Part shown: positions 30,441 through 39,315 of the stretch, piece by piece
How the letters are laid out: every line of letters starts with the position of its first letter
Position numbering within the stretch: position 1 is the stretch's first letter
The notes under the pieces: model-generated
Database searches by the model: none
What the model saw: only the letters and a program-made list of their open reading frames with translations
What the model was told of the DNA's origin: nothing
NCBI GenBank assembly: GCA_903879715.1
Contig: CAIRMR010000176.1
Span: 1-64,000, forward strand
Reading direction: 5' to 3'
Source of the DNA: an uncultured Bacteroidales bacterium
GTDB taxonomy: Bacteria; Bacteroidota; Bacteroidia; Bacteroidales; UBA4417
DNA: 64,000 nucleotides
Made by a program: the position numbers and the translations under genes

Positions 30441-31472
30441 TTAAGTAAGTTCGAAGAAATAATAATAAACCCCCGTTGCAACAATGTTAAACATTGCTAA
30501 CGGTATCAAGCCTTTCCATCCCAGGTTCATCAGCTGGTCGTAGCGGAAACGTGGCAATGTCCAGCGCACCCACATAAACAGGAAGATGAAGAAGAAAATT
30601 TTCATAAAGAAAAATGCCGTTCCCAATAGTGTAAGTGCGTTTGGCGAAAGCCCAAGCTGATCAATAAACGGCATATTGTAGCCGCCGAAATACACCGTTG
30701 CAATTACCGCCGATGAGATAAACATATTAATATATTCGGCAAAAAGGTAAAAGCCAAGTTTCATGGAACTGTATTCGGTATGGTAACCGCCTACGAGTTC
30801 GGTTTCGCATTCAGGCAAATCGAATGGAGCACGGTTGGTTTCGGCAAAAGCGCAGGTTAAAAATAAAAGGAATCCCAAAGGTTGATAAAAAACATTCCAG
30901 TGCATTCCATGCTGTTGCTGTACAATTTCGTGAAGACTCAATGAGCCAGTCGTAACTACCAATGCCACAATTGCCATGCCCATCGCCAGTTCATAGCTTA
31001 TCATCTGCGAGGCAGCCCTGATGGAGCCGTACAAAGCATATTTGTTGTTCGATGCCCAGCCTCCGATCATAATTCCGTAAACGCCGATGGAAACCATGGC
31101 AAAAACATATAGAATTCCAATATTTAAATCAGCAATTTGCATTGAAAATTCGCGTCCGCCTATCGTTAGTGTTCCGCCCCAGGGAATTACAACCCCGGTT
31201 AGTAAAGCAGTGGTCATAGCGATAGCTGGGCCGAGAATAAAGAGTACCCTGTTTGCAGAAAGGGGAATAATTTCTTCTTTCATAAACATTTTGACGCCAT
31301 CGGCCAGTGGTTGAAGCAGGCCGAAAGGTCCGGCCCGGTTAGGCCCGCGGCGGTCCTGCATAAAAGCTGCTACTTTTCGTTCGCCATACGTTGAGTACAT
31401 GGCTACCACGAGGGTAACGAGCAGAATTATAAACAGGAATATGGTTTTATATATGTACAGTGTCCAATCCAT
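30441..31472 (-). CDS. nuoH: NADH-quinone oxidoreductase subunit H
   Basis: AFMQDRRGPNRAGPFGLLQPLADGVKMFMKE; AETNRAPFDLPECETELVGGYHTEYSS. Confidence 0.96.
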   Translation of the reverse strand: MDWTLYIYKTIFLFIILLVTLVVAMYSTYGERKVAAFMQDRRGPNRAGPFGLLQPLADGVKMFMKEEIIPLSANRVLFILGPAIAMTTALLTGVVIPWGGTLTIGGREFSMQIADLNIGILYVFAMVSIGVYGIMIGGWASNNKYALYGSIRAASQMISYELAMGMAIVALVVTTGSLSLHEIVQQQHGMHWNVFYQPLGFLLFLTCAFAETNRAPFDLPECETELVGGYHTEYSSMKLGFYLFAEYINMFISSAVIATVYFGGYNMPFIDQLGLSPNALTLLGTAFFFMKIFFFIFLFMWVRWTLPRFRYDQLMNLGWKGLIPLAMFNIVATGVYYYFFELT

Positions 31473-31580
31473 CTTAGCGTATTGCGTTGCAGAATGAGAA
31501 ATTTAGTTTTATGAACTTGCCAAAAAATGTTTTACTCCTTTTACTCTTTTTAATCATATTTATCAGATTGTAAATATAAC

Positions 31581-31824
31581 GTCCCTAACGGGACTTCCTT
31601 TGATTTATATTTCATTTTCTACCAATATTTTGTCCCTACTTGACAATCCCAAGAGGAAGAATGTTGGTAAAAAATTCTACCCCTTTTGTCCCTACTGGAC
31701 AATTCCAAAGGGAAGAATGTTGGTAAAAATCTCTTCCCCATTTTTACGCCTATTTTACAGTCCCGGAGGGACTGAATATTGGTAGAAATAAGTAACCACC
31801 GATTTGCTTAAGTCCCGTAGGGAC
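31581..31824. repeat. cluster of five GTCCC-n-GGGAC palindromes with conserved ATATTGGTA(G)AAA flanks
   Basis: 31581 GTCCCTAACGGGAC; 31632 GTCCCTACTTGAC; 31688 GTCCCTACTGGAC; 31759 AGTCCCGGAGGGACT; 31812 GTCCCGTAGGGAC. Confidence 0.9.
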
Positions 31825-31862
31825 GGTATGTATCAATAGTTACAGTATTACCTGGAATTCAA

Positions 31863-32816
31863 TTATTCGGTCTCTTCACCATCCTCTGGTATATCAAGCT
31901 TTTCGTAATGATTTTGTGAAATTACGGAATGTCTTTCAATTTTTCTTGGACCTTCAACAATCCAATCAACATTTTCTTTGTGTTCAAAGCGGCAATCGTT
32001 GCAGATAAACTCTTCCAGTTCGCCGTATTTATCTTTCCTTCCGGTAACGCGGAGAATTTCTTCGCCTTTCATCCACAATACTGTTTTTCCGCAGCATTTG
32101 GAACATTCGCGATGTGCATCGAATGGCCTTGTAAACCAGACACGGCTTTTAAACCGGAAAGTTTTGTCAGTCAAAGCACCCACAGGGCAAACATCAATCA
32201 TATTTCCGGAAAAATCATTATCAACCGCCTTTTGAATTAATGTGCTGATTTCGGAATGATCACCACGGCCCAAAACTCCATGTACCCGGCCATCCGTTAT
32301 CTGATCAGCAACTTTTACACAGCGGTAACACAAAATACAGCGGTTCATGTGAAGCTTGATCAAATCGCCAATATCAATCGGATCAAAGGTTCTGCGGTCT
32401 TCTTCGGTGCGGGTTACTTCCAGTCCGTGTTCGTATGACAGGTCCTGTAAATGACATTCACCTGCCTGGTCGCAAACGGGACAATCGAGCGGATGGTTGA
32501 TCAGCAGGAATTCGGTAATCGCCCGGCGGTTATCCATTACTTCGGGTGAAGTCCTGTTTTGAACCACCATTCCATCCTGAACAGGTGTGCGGCACGAGGC
32601 TACCAGTTTAGGCATCGGACGGTTGTCCTTGAATGAGCCTTGTGAAACTTTTACAAGGCAGGTACGGCAATAACCGCCACTGCCTTCCAGTTTGGAATAA
32701 TAGCACATGGCAGGCGGAACCACGCTACCGCCAATTTTTCGGGCAGCATTCATGATGGTTGTTCCGGCCTCAACCTCAACCTCAATATTATCGATGGTTA
32801 CCTTTAAAAGGGGCAT
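31863..32816 (-). CDS. nuoG: NADH-quinone oxidoreductase subunit G, short form (N-terminal Fe-S region only)
   Basis: 2Fe-2S CYYSKLEGSGGYCRTCLVKV, CDQAGECHLQDLSYEHG, CILCYRCVKVADQ; only 317 aa. Confidence 0.9.
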   Translation of the reverse strand: MPLLKVTIDNIEVEVEAGTTIMNAARKIGGSVVPPAMCYYSKLEGSGGYCRTCLVKVSQGSFKDNRPMPKLVASCRTPVQDGMVVQNRTSPEVMDNRRAITEFLLINHPLDCPVCDQAGECHLQDLSYEHGLEVTRTEEDRRTFDPIDIGDLIKLHMNRCILCYRCVKVADQITDGRVHGVLGRGDHSEISTLIQKAVDNDFSGNMIDVCPVGALTDKTFRFKSRVWFTRPFDAHRECSKCCGKTVLWMKGEEILRVTGRKDKYGELEEFICNDCRFEHKENVDWIVEGPRKIERHSVISQNHYEKLDIPEDGEETE

Positions 32817-34105
32817 TTCTGGAGTTTTACGTGTTCTTCAAATTCTTCACGGAAATGACGTATTGCACTTGCAACCGGCCATGCTGCTGCATCACCAAGC
32901 GGGCAAATCGTATTTCCTTCAATATGTTTTGAGATATCAACCAGCAGGTCGATGTCTTTCATGGTTCCGTGTCCGGATTCTATCCGATGTAGTATTTTTT
33001 CCATCCAACCGGTTCCTTCACGGCATGGACTGCATTGCCCGCAGGATTCGTGGTGGTAGAATTTTGCAAAAGTGAGCAGGTTTTTAACAATACAAGTAGT
33101 CTCGTCCATTACGATAAATCCTCCGGATCCAAGCATGGTACCCGATTGAAAACCACCTTCCGACAAGGATTCATAACTCATCAGCCTTGGCTTTCCCTCA
33201 GCGGTTTTAAGTATCAGGTTGGCAGGAAGAATAGGTACTGATGATCCGCCTGCAACAACAGCTTTCAGTGTATGGCCGGGGCGGATGCCGCCGCAATACT
33301 CATCACTGTAAATAAATTCTTCAACCGGCAAACCCAGTTCAATTTCGTAAATGCCTGGTTTATTAATATGGCCACAGGCAGAAATCAGTTTAGTTCCTTT
33401 GCTGTTGCCGATTCCGACGGCTGAATAAGCTTCTCCACCGTTATTAATTATCCAGGGAAGCGCAGCAATGGTTTCTACATTATTTACAACTGTAGGACAG
33501 CCATATAATCCGACAACGGCTGGAAATGGTGGTTTGATCCTTGGATTTCCTCGTTTGCCTTCGAGTGATTCGAGTAATGCAGTTTCTTCACCACAAATGT
33601 AAGCTCCGGCACCTGGCTGGCAATACAAATCAAGGGAATAACCGCTTCCTAAGATGTTTTCACCCAAGAATCCATTTTTATATGCTTCAGCTATTGCTTT
33701 TTCAATGATACGGAGGACATAAAATAATTCGCCACGGATATAAATGTAGGAAGTTCGTGCTCCCAGAGCGTAAGAGCCAAGTATCATTCCTTCGATAAGC
33801 TGGTGTGGATTGAGTTGGCCAATATGCCTGTCTTTAAAAGTTCCGGGTTCGCTTTCATCAAAATTGCAGACGAAATATCTCGGATTATTTGTTTTCTTAT
33901 CAATAAATCCCCATTTCATTCCTGCGGGGAAACCGGCGCCGCCACGTCCGCGTAAACCGGATTTGGTTACTTCGCTGGTTACCTGGTCAGGAGTGAAGTT
34001 TTTCAGTACTTTTTCGACAGCTGAATATCCTCCCAATTTTCTGTAAACCTCGAAACTGGCCAGACCGGGAACGTCAATATTTTTTAAAAGTATTTTCTCG
34101 GCCAT
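32804..34105 (-). CDS. nuoF: NADH-quinone oxidoreductase subunit F
   Basis: GLRGRGGAGFPAGMKWGF; GAGAYICGEETALLESLEGKRG; SCGQCSPCREGTGWM. Confidence 0.97.
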   Translation of the reverse strand: MAEKILLKNIDVPGLASFEVYRKLGGYSAVEKVLKNFTPDQVTSEVTKSGLRGRGGAGFPAGMKWGFIDKKTNNPRYFVCNFDESEPGTFKDRHIGQLNPHQLIEGMILGSYALGARTSYIYIRGELFYVLRIIEKAIAEAYKNGFLGENILGSGYSLDLYCQPGAGAYICGEETALLESLEGKRGNPRIKPPFPAVVGLYGCPTVVNNVETIAALPWIINNGGEAYSAVGIGNSKGTKLISACGHINKPGIYEIELGLPVEEFIYSDEYCGGIRPGHTLKAVVAGGSSVPILPANLILKTAEGKPRLMSYESLSEGGFQSGTMLGSGGFIVMDETTCIVKNLLTFAKFYHHESCGQCSPCREGTGWMEKILHRIESGHGTMKDIDLLVDISKHIEGNTICPLGDAAAWPVASAIRHFREEFEEHVKLQKCPF

Positions 34106-34108
34106 GGT

Positions 34109-34639
34109 TTACAGGTAGGGATTTGTATGCGAAGTTTTATTTTCGGCCTGCCATTTTTCAAGCAAATCGTCAGCTTTCTGCGTGGTAAGATTTTCGTGGT
34201 ATTCAGTTCCAACCTGGATTACAGGAGCATTCCCACAGGCGGCAAGGCATTCAACAGTTTTGATTGTAAATTTACCATCAGCAGTAGTTTCGCCGGCTTT
34301 AATTCCAAGACGATTTTCAAAATGAGCCAGAATTTCTTCGGAACCTTTTAACATACATGGTCCGGTTTGGCAGACTTCAATAACACAATTACCAACCGGT
34401 TGCAGGTTGAACATGCTGTAAAACGAAGCAACTTCAAAAACTTCAATAGGTTGAATATCAAGTAAGGATGCCACGTATTCCATAGTTTCGGAACTCAACC
34501 ATCCGTGGTTTTCGGCCTGGGCAATATGCAATACAGGAAGTAAGGCTGATTTCTGCCTGCCTTCCGGGTAGCGTTTTATGATCTTGTTTACGAGATCAAG
34601 CGTTTCGCGGTTAAATTCTATGTTGAGCTTTTCTGGCAT
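34109..34639 (-). CDS. nuoE: NADH-quinone oxidoreductase subunit E
   Basis: CQTGPCMLKG ... CLAACGNAPVIQV (2Fe-2S thioredoxin-like). Confidence 0.95.
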   Translation of the reverse strand: MPEKLNIEFNRETLDLVNKIIKRYPEGRQKSALLPVLHIAQAENHGWLSSETMEYVASLLDIQPIEVFEVASFYSMFNLQPVGNCVIEVCQTGPCMLKGSEEILAHFENRLGIKAGETTADGKFTIKTVECLAACGNAPVIQVGTEYHENLTTQKADDLLEKWQAENKTSHTNPYL

Positions 34640-34671
34640 TTAAAAGTTTCTGGTTTCTGGTTAAAGTAGCT

Positions 34672-34828
34672 GGAAGCCGGAAGACCGAAGTCGGAAGACC
34701 TGTTTACTATTTTTAATTTGAAGCATTTATCAATTTATATATCTTTATTTCTCACAATTCTATACGAAATTTAAGCACTAGTGTCTCCCGACTTCCGACT
34801 TCCGACCTCTGACTTCTGACTTCCGTCT
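34672..34828. repeat. inverted heptad arms (GGAAGAC ... TCCGACT) in the nuoD-nuoE gap
   Basis: Left arm 34672-34699 GGAAGCC GGAAGAC CGAAGTC GGAAGAC; right arm 34787-34828 CCCGACT TCCGACT TCCGACC TCTGACT TCTGACT TCCGTCT. Confidence 0.92.
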
Positions 34829-34830
34829 TT

Positions 34831-36066
34831 TTAAGCATCTAATTCCCCAGCAATTACATTCATCGAACTCATCGTAAGAATGGCATCGGATAACATTGCT
34901 CCTTTAACCATTTCGGGATAAGCCTGGTAATAAATAAAGCATGGGCGGCGGAAATGTAGTCGTGAAGCGGTACGGCCGCCATCACTGACAAGGTAAAAAC
35001 CAAGTTCGCCATTGGCTGCTTCAATGCTATGGTAAACTTCGCCGACAGGAATATCGGTTTCGCCCATCACTATTTTGAAATGCCAGATTAGTGCTTCCAT
35101 GTTATTATACACTTTTTCCTTAGGAGGTAATACAAATCTTGGATCCGGCGCAAAATAAGTTTCCTTATCTTCCATCTTATCGAGTTTTGCAATTGCCTGT
35201 TCGATAATGGATAGACTTTGCCTCATTTCTTCCTGCCTTACCATAAAGCGGTCATACGTATCACCATTCTGTCCGACAGGTATTATAAAATCAAAATCTT
35301 CGTAAGAGCAATACGGATTCATGACGCGAACATCATAATCAACACCACAAGCACGCAGATTTGGACCTGTAAATCCATATGCAAGAGCACGTTCAGCTGA
35401 GAATGCGCCAACATCAATAGTACGATCCATAAAAATACGGTTTCGCGCCAGCAATCTTTCAAATTCATTGAGTTTGGCCGGATAATCTTTCAGGAAGAAC
35501 CTGATCTTTTCCCAGGCTTTAGCACTGAAATTACGTTCGAATCCGCCAATTCTACCCATATTGGTTGTGAGGCGCGATCCGCAAATCTCCTCATAAATCT
35601 CGTAAATGAATTCCCTGTTCTGGAAAATATATGTGAAACCGGTAAGCGCTCCGCTATCCACACCAATCACGCTGTTACAAATCAGGTGGTCGGCAATGCG
35701 GGCAAGTTCCATTACTATGATCCGGAGGTAATCAACACGTTTCGGCGTTTGAATCCCAAGCAATTTTTCAACTGTCATGTGCCAGCCCATATTATTGAGC
35801 GGTGCTGAGCAGTAATTCAACCTGTCGGTAAGCGGTGTAACCTGGTAAAAAGGCCTGCGTTCGGCTATTTTCTCGAAAGCACGGTGAATGTAGCCAATAG
35901 TTTGTTCGGTACTTACAATAAATTCGCCATCCATCAGCATCACGTTCTGGAAAACGCCATGCGTAGCCGGATGAGTAGGGCCAACATTTAATGTGTTGTA
36001 CTCCTTTGGCTCTTCCGCTTTAACGAAATCTCTTACCCAGTAATCCGAATCCAGTTCTTTTGCCAT
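34831..36066 (-). CDS. nuoD: NADH-quinone oxidoreductase subunit D
   Basis: LNVGPTHPATHGVFQ; SGALTGFTYIFQNRE; GGRTASRLHFRRPCF. Confidence 0.96.
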   Translation of the reverse strand: MAKELDSDYWVRDFVKAEEPKEYNTLNVGPTHPATHGVFQNVMLMDGEFIVSTEQTIGYIHRAFEKIAERRPFYQVTPLTDRLNYCSAPLNNMGWHMTVEKLLGIQTPKRVDYLRIIVMELARIADHLICNSVIGVDSGALTGFTYIFQNREFIYEIYEEICGSRLTTNMGRIGGFERNFSAKAWEKIRFFLKDYPAKLNEFERLLARNRIFMDRTIDVGAFSAERALAYGFTGPNLRACGVDYDVRVMNPYCSYEDFDFIIPVGQNGDTYDRFMVRQEEMRQSLSIIEQAIAKLDKMEDKETYFAPDPRFVLPPKEKVYNNMEALIWHFKIVMGETDIPVGEVYHSIEAANGELGFYLVSDGGRTASRLHFRRPCFIYYQAYPEMVKGAMLSDAILTMSSMNVIAGELDA

Positions 36067-36096
36067 GTATTGTTTTGTATTCTTTTTTATTCGGTT

Positions 36097-36336
36097 AATC
36101 GTTAATCGTTATTTGTTAATCATAATTCGTTAATCGTTATTTGTTATTCGTGAATCGTTCCCTTCGACTACGCTCAGGGTAAAATTCGTGAATCGTTATT
36201 CGTGAATCGTATTCGTGAATCGTTATTCGTTATTCGTTATTCGTTATTCGTGAATCAGAAATCGTAACTCATAAATCGTAACTCGTAAATCGTAACTCGT
36301 AACTCGTAACTCGTAAATCGTAACTCGTAAATCGTT
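36097..36336. repeat. heptanucleotide array (~31 units, AATCGTT/ATTCGTG/ACTCGTA) interrupted by a REP-like palindrome
   Basis: 9 units 36097-36159; CCCTTCGACTACGCTCAGGG at 36160-36179; 22 units 36184-36336 (one is 6 bp). Confidence 0.96.
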
Positions 36337-36387
36337 ACTTATCCCCACTACCTTTTTCTATTAACTATTAACTTTTCCCCCCTTCCC

Positions 36388-36951
36388 TCACCGCCCAAAC
36401 ATCCCGTCATTCTTATCTTCCCTCGTCTGGTCCTCAAGCGGGAAATCCTTTCGCATCGGGAATCCGACAAAATCATCAATATTCAGAATACGCACCAGGT
36501 TGGGATGGCCTTCGAATTGTATTCCGAAGAATTCGAAAGTTTCGCGTTCCATCCAGTTGGCTGAAGGCCAGATTGTTGTTAATGTTGGAATTTTCGGATC
36601 ATTTATATCAGTGGCTGTCTTGATTCTTATCCTGTGGTTGTTAACGAAGCTGTGCAAATGATAAACTACTCCAAGTTGTTCTTTTTCAAGATAATGCATT
36701 CCGCAAAGTGTAGTCAGGAAATTGAACTGCAGGTCATTGTCATCGCGAAGGAATTGAAATACGTTTTGAATTTCTTCTTTTTTTACATAAATGCAAAGCA
36801 TATCAGCCTGTAATTCATGCGATTGTATAGCATCGCTGAATTGATCAGTGAGTTTACTTACAACTAAATTGTTTCTTTCGGGATTGATCTGGAACACTAA
36901 GCAGTATTTTGAAGGAGATTTTTTTCGGGGAATTCTTTCTTTTTCAACCAA
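36388..36951 (-). CDS. nuoC: NADH-quinone oxidoreductase subunit C
   Basis: PTLTTIWPSANWMERETFEFFGIQFEGHPNLVRIL; FPMRKDFPLEDQ. Confidence 0.93.
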   Translation of the reverse strand: MVEKERIPRKKSPSKYCLVFQINPERNNLVVSKLTDQFSDAIQSHELQADMLCIYVKKEEIQNVFQFLRDDNDLQFNFLTTLCGMHYLEKEQLGVVYHLHSFVNNHRIRIKTATDINDPKIPTLTTIWPSANWMERETFEFFGIQFEGHPNLVRILNIDDFVGFPMRKDFPLEDQTREDKNDGMFGR

Positions 36952-36983
36952 CGATTTTCAAAGATACCGAATTAGCCTGAAAA

Positions 36984-37571
36984 TTATTCCATATTATATT
37001 TTTTCATTAAATCTTCGTATTCTTTGGAACTTCTTCGTCTCAGCGATTCGTTGCCGACAAGCTCCTGAATTTTAATAATCCCATCGATAATTTGTTCCGG
37101 TCGGGGAGGGCATCCCGGCACATAAACATCAACCGGAATTACGCGGTCAATTCCCTGCAATACGCTGTAAGTATCGAATATTCCGCCACTCGAAGCGCAT
37201 GCGCCAACGGCAATAACCCATTTGGGTTCAGCCATCTGTATATAGATTTCGCGTAAAACGGGTCCCATTTTTTTTGCCACGGTACCCATAACCATCAGCA
37301 GATCACTTTGGCGTGGCGAAAAGCTTAAGCGCTCGGAGCCGAAGCGTGCCAGGTCGTAATGCGAGGCCATGGTAGCCATAAACTCGATTCCACAGCATGA
37401 AGTGGCAAAAGGCAATGGCCACAAGGAATTTTTGCGGGCTAAGCCAACCGCTTTATCAAGCGAAGTAGCAAAAAATCCTTGCCCGGAAATTCCATCAGGA
37501 GTTTCGGCAACAGTTGGTTTTATGATTTGATTTTGATTTTCTGACATGAACGAGTTGTTTATAGCTTTCAT
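36984..37571 (-). CDS. nuoB: NADH-quinone oxidoreductase subunit B
   Basis: SLWPLPFATSCCGIEFMAT; VIPVDVYVPGCPPRPEQIIDGI. Confidence 0.96.
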   Translation of the reverse strand: MKAINNSFMSENQNQIIKPTVAETPDGISGQGFFATSLDKAVGLARKNSLWPLPFATSCCGIEFMATMASHYDLARFGSERLSFSPRQSDLLMVMGTVAKKMGPVLREIYIQMAEPKWVIAVGACASSGGIFDTYSVLQGIDRVIPVDVYVPGCPPRPEQIIDGIIKIQELVGNESLRRRSSKEYEDLMKKYNME

Positions 37572-37933
37572 TATCGTTTATCCCATTTTAAAGCTCCCTT
37601 GAGGATTATATATACAAAACCGGCCAGGACAAGTGCCATAAATAACAACATTTCGATAAATCCGTCTTTTCCAAGAGCCCTTAAATTAACAGCCCAGGGA
37701 TACATAAATATAACTTCCACATCGAAAAGAACAAAGAGTATAGCGATGAGAAAATATTTTACTGAAAATGGGCTGCGGGCATTTCCCATGCCTTCGATAC
37801 CACATTCAAAGTTCTCAAGTTTGGCTTTCGATGAACGCTTTGGACCAAGAATATGAGTCAGGATCATCGTAGTAATAACGAAGCCGAGAACGACAATAGA
37901 TTGAATTAATATGGGTAAGTAATCTTTAGGCAT
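37571..37933 (-). CDS. nuoA: NADH-quinone oxidoreductase subunit A
   Basis: FECGIEGMGNARSPFSVKYFLIAILFVLFDVEVIFMYPWAV. Confidence 0.96.
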   Translation of the reverse strand: MPKDYLPILIQSIVVLGFVITTMILTHILGPKRSSKAKLENFECGIEGMGNARSPFSVKYFLIAILFVLFDVEVIFMYPWAVNLRALGKDGFIEMLLFMALVLAGFVYIILKGALKWDKR

Positions 37934-38299
37934 CTTGTTTAAAGTATTGTGAAAACATTAACGGTTGAAATTCCGTATTGTTTGTAAAAATAGAAATTTA
38001 TTCTAAAAAAAGTAGATTTTGCTGATTCTATCTGAATAGTTCCCGGATATGAGCATAACTTATGGCATTCCTGCAAAGTTATAAAATAATATACTGCCAA
38101 TTTAAAAGGTTCATGCATTTACTTTCAAATGTATATTTCGGGAAATCAAACTTAGGATGCCTGAAACTTAAACCTTAATAAATTGTTATTATGTTAGAAA
38201 TTTCATTTGAAGTTATCGACCAATTTCCTAATGAACTATAAGTGTATAAAGTTTTAACATTGCAGTTTAAGGAAGGAAAACAAATATTAAAATTCGAAA

Positions 38300-39280
38300 A
38301 TGACTAATAAAGCAGAATTTGAAAAACGGCGTAAAGTGGTAGTTGTAGGAGCCGGCGCGGTGGGAGCAACATATTGTTATGCACTTGCGCAGAGTGGACT
38401 GGCAGATGAAATCGTGCTTATCGATATGAATAATGATCTGGTACAAGGGCAGGTTCTTGACCTGATTCATGGACAACCATTTTTCCCAACCGTTGATATC
38501 CGCGCGGGAAATTCGGAAGATTACAAGGATGCCAAACTTGTTGTTATTACAGCCGGTGCCGCTCAGAAACCTGGTGAGACTCGTTTGCAATTACTGAAAA
38601 AAAATTCAGAAATAGTTGGCAGTATTGCTGACGAAATTGCCGCGCATAAATGTGAAGGTGTAATGCTTATTGTCAGCAACCCGGTTGATGTGTTAACGTA
38701 TGTTGCCTTGAAGCGTTCCGGATGGGATAGGAGCAGGGTAATCGGTTCGGGTACAGTGCTCGACAGTGCAAGGTTCAGGCATTTGCTTGGCGAACATTGT
38801 GGTGTGGATGTGCATAATGTTCATGCTTATATGCTTGGTGAACATGGTGACAGCGAATTTGCAGCCTGGTCAATGACTCATGTGGCAGGTATTAGTATCG
38901 ACGAATATTGTCCTTCCTGTGGCAAGTGCTCCGACTGGGAGAATAAACGGCAAATACTGGAGCAGCAGGTCCGCGATTCAGCTTATCATATTATCAATTA
39001 TAAAGGTTCAACGCATTATGCAGTAGGCCTTGCGCTGGTAAAAATTACAGAAGCCATTCTCCGCGGCCAAAGCAGTGTGCTTACCGTTTCAGTTTTGCTT
39101 GAAGGCGAATTCGGTTTAAATGATGTTTGTTTGAGTGTGCCATGTATAGTATCGGATGGTGGCGTGAATAAGATTATTAAGAGTCCACTGACTGCATCAG
39201 AAATTGAATCTTTAAAACGTTCAGCGGAAATTTTAAGACAATCTATAATGTCTCTTGATGGGATTTCAAGTAGCAATTAA
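38300..39280 (+). CDS. ldh: L-lactate dehydrogenase
   Basis: VVGAGAVGATYCYALAQSG; TAGAAQKPGETRLQLLKKN; GEHGDSEFAAWS. Confidence 0.9.
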   Translation: MTNKAEFEKRRKVVVVGAGAVGATYCYALAQSGLADEIVLIDMNNDLVQGQVLDLIHGQPFFPTVDIRAGNSEDYKDAKLVVITAGAAQKPGETRLQLLKKNSEIVGSIADEIAAHKCEGVMLIVSNPVDVLTYVALKRSGWDRSRVIGSGTVLDSARFRHLLGEHCGVDVHNVHAYMLGEHGDSEFAAWSMTHVAGISIDEYCPSCGKCSDWENKRQILEQQVRDSAYHIINYKGSTHYAVGLALVKITEAILRGQSSVLTVSVLLEGEFGLNDVCLSVPCIVSDGGVNKIIKSPLTASEIESLKRSAEILRQSIMSLDGISSSN

Positions 39281-39315
39281 CTTCAGGCATCAGCCATCTT
39301 CATTTTAGGGTTTGA

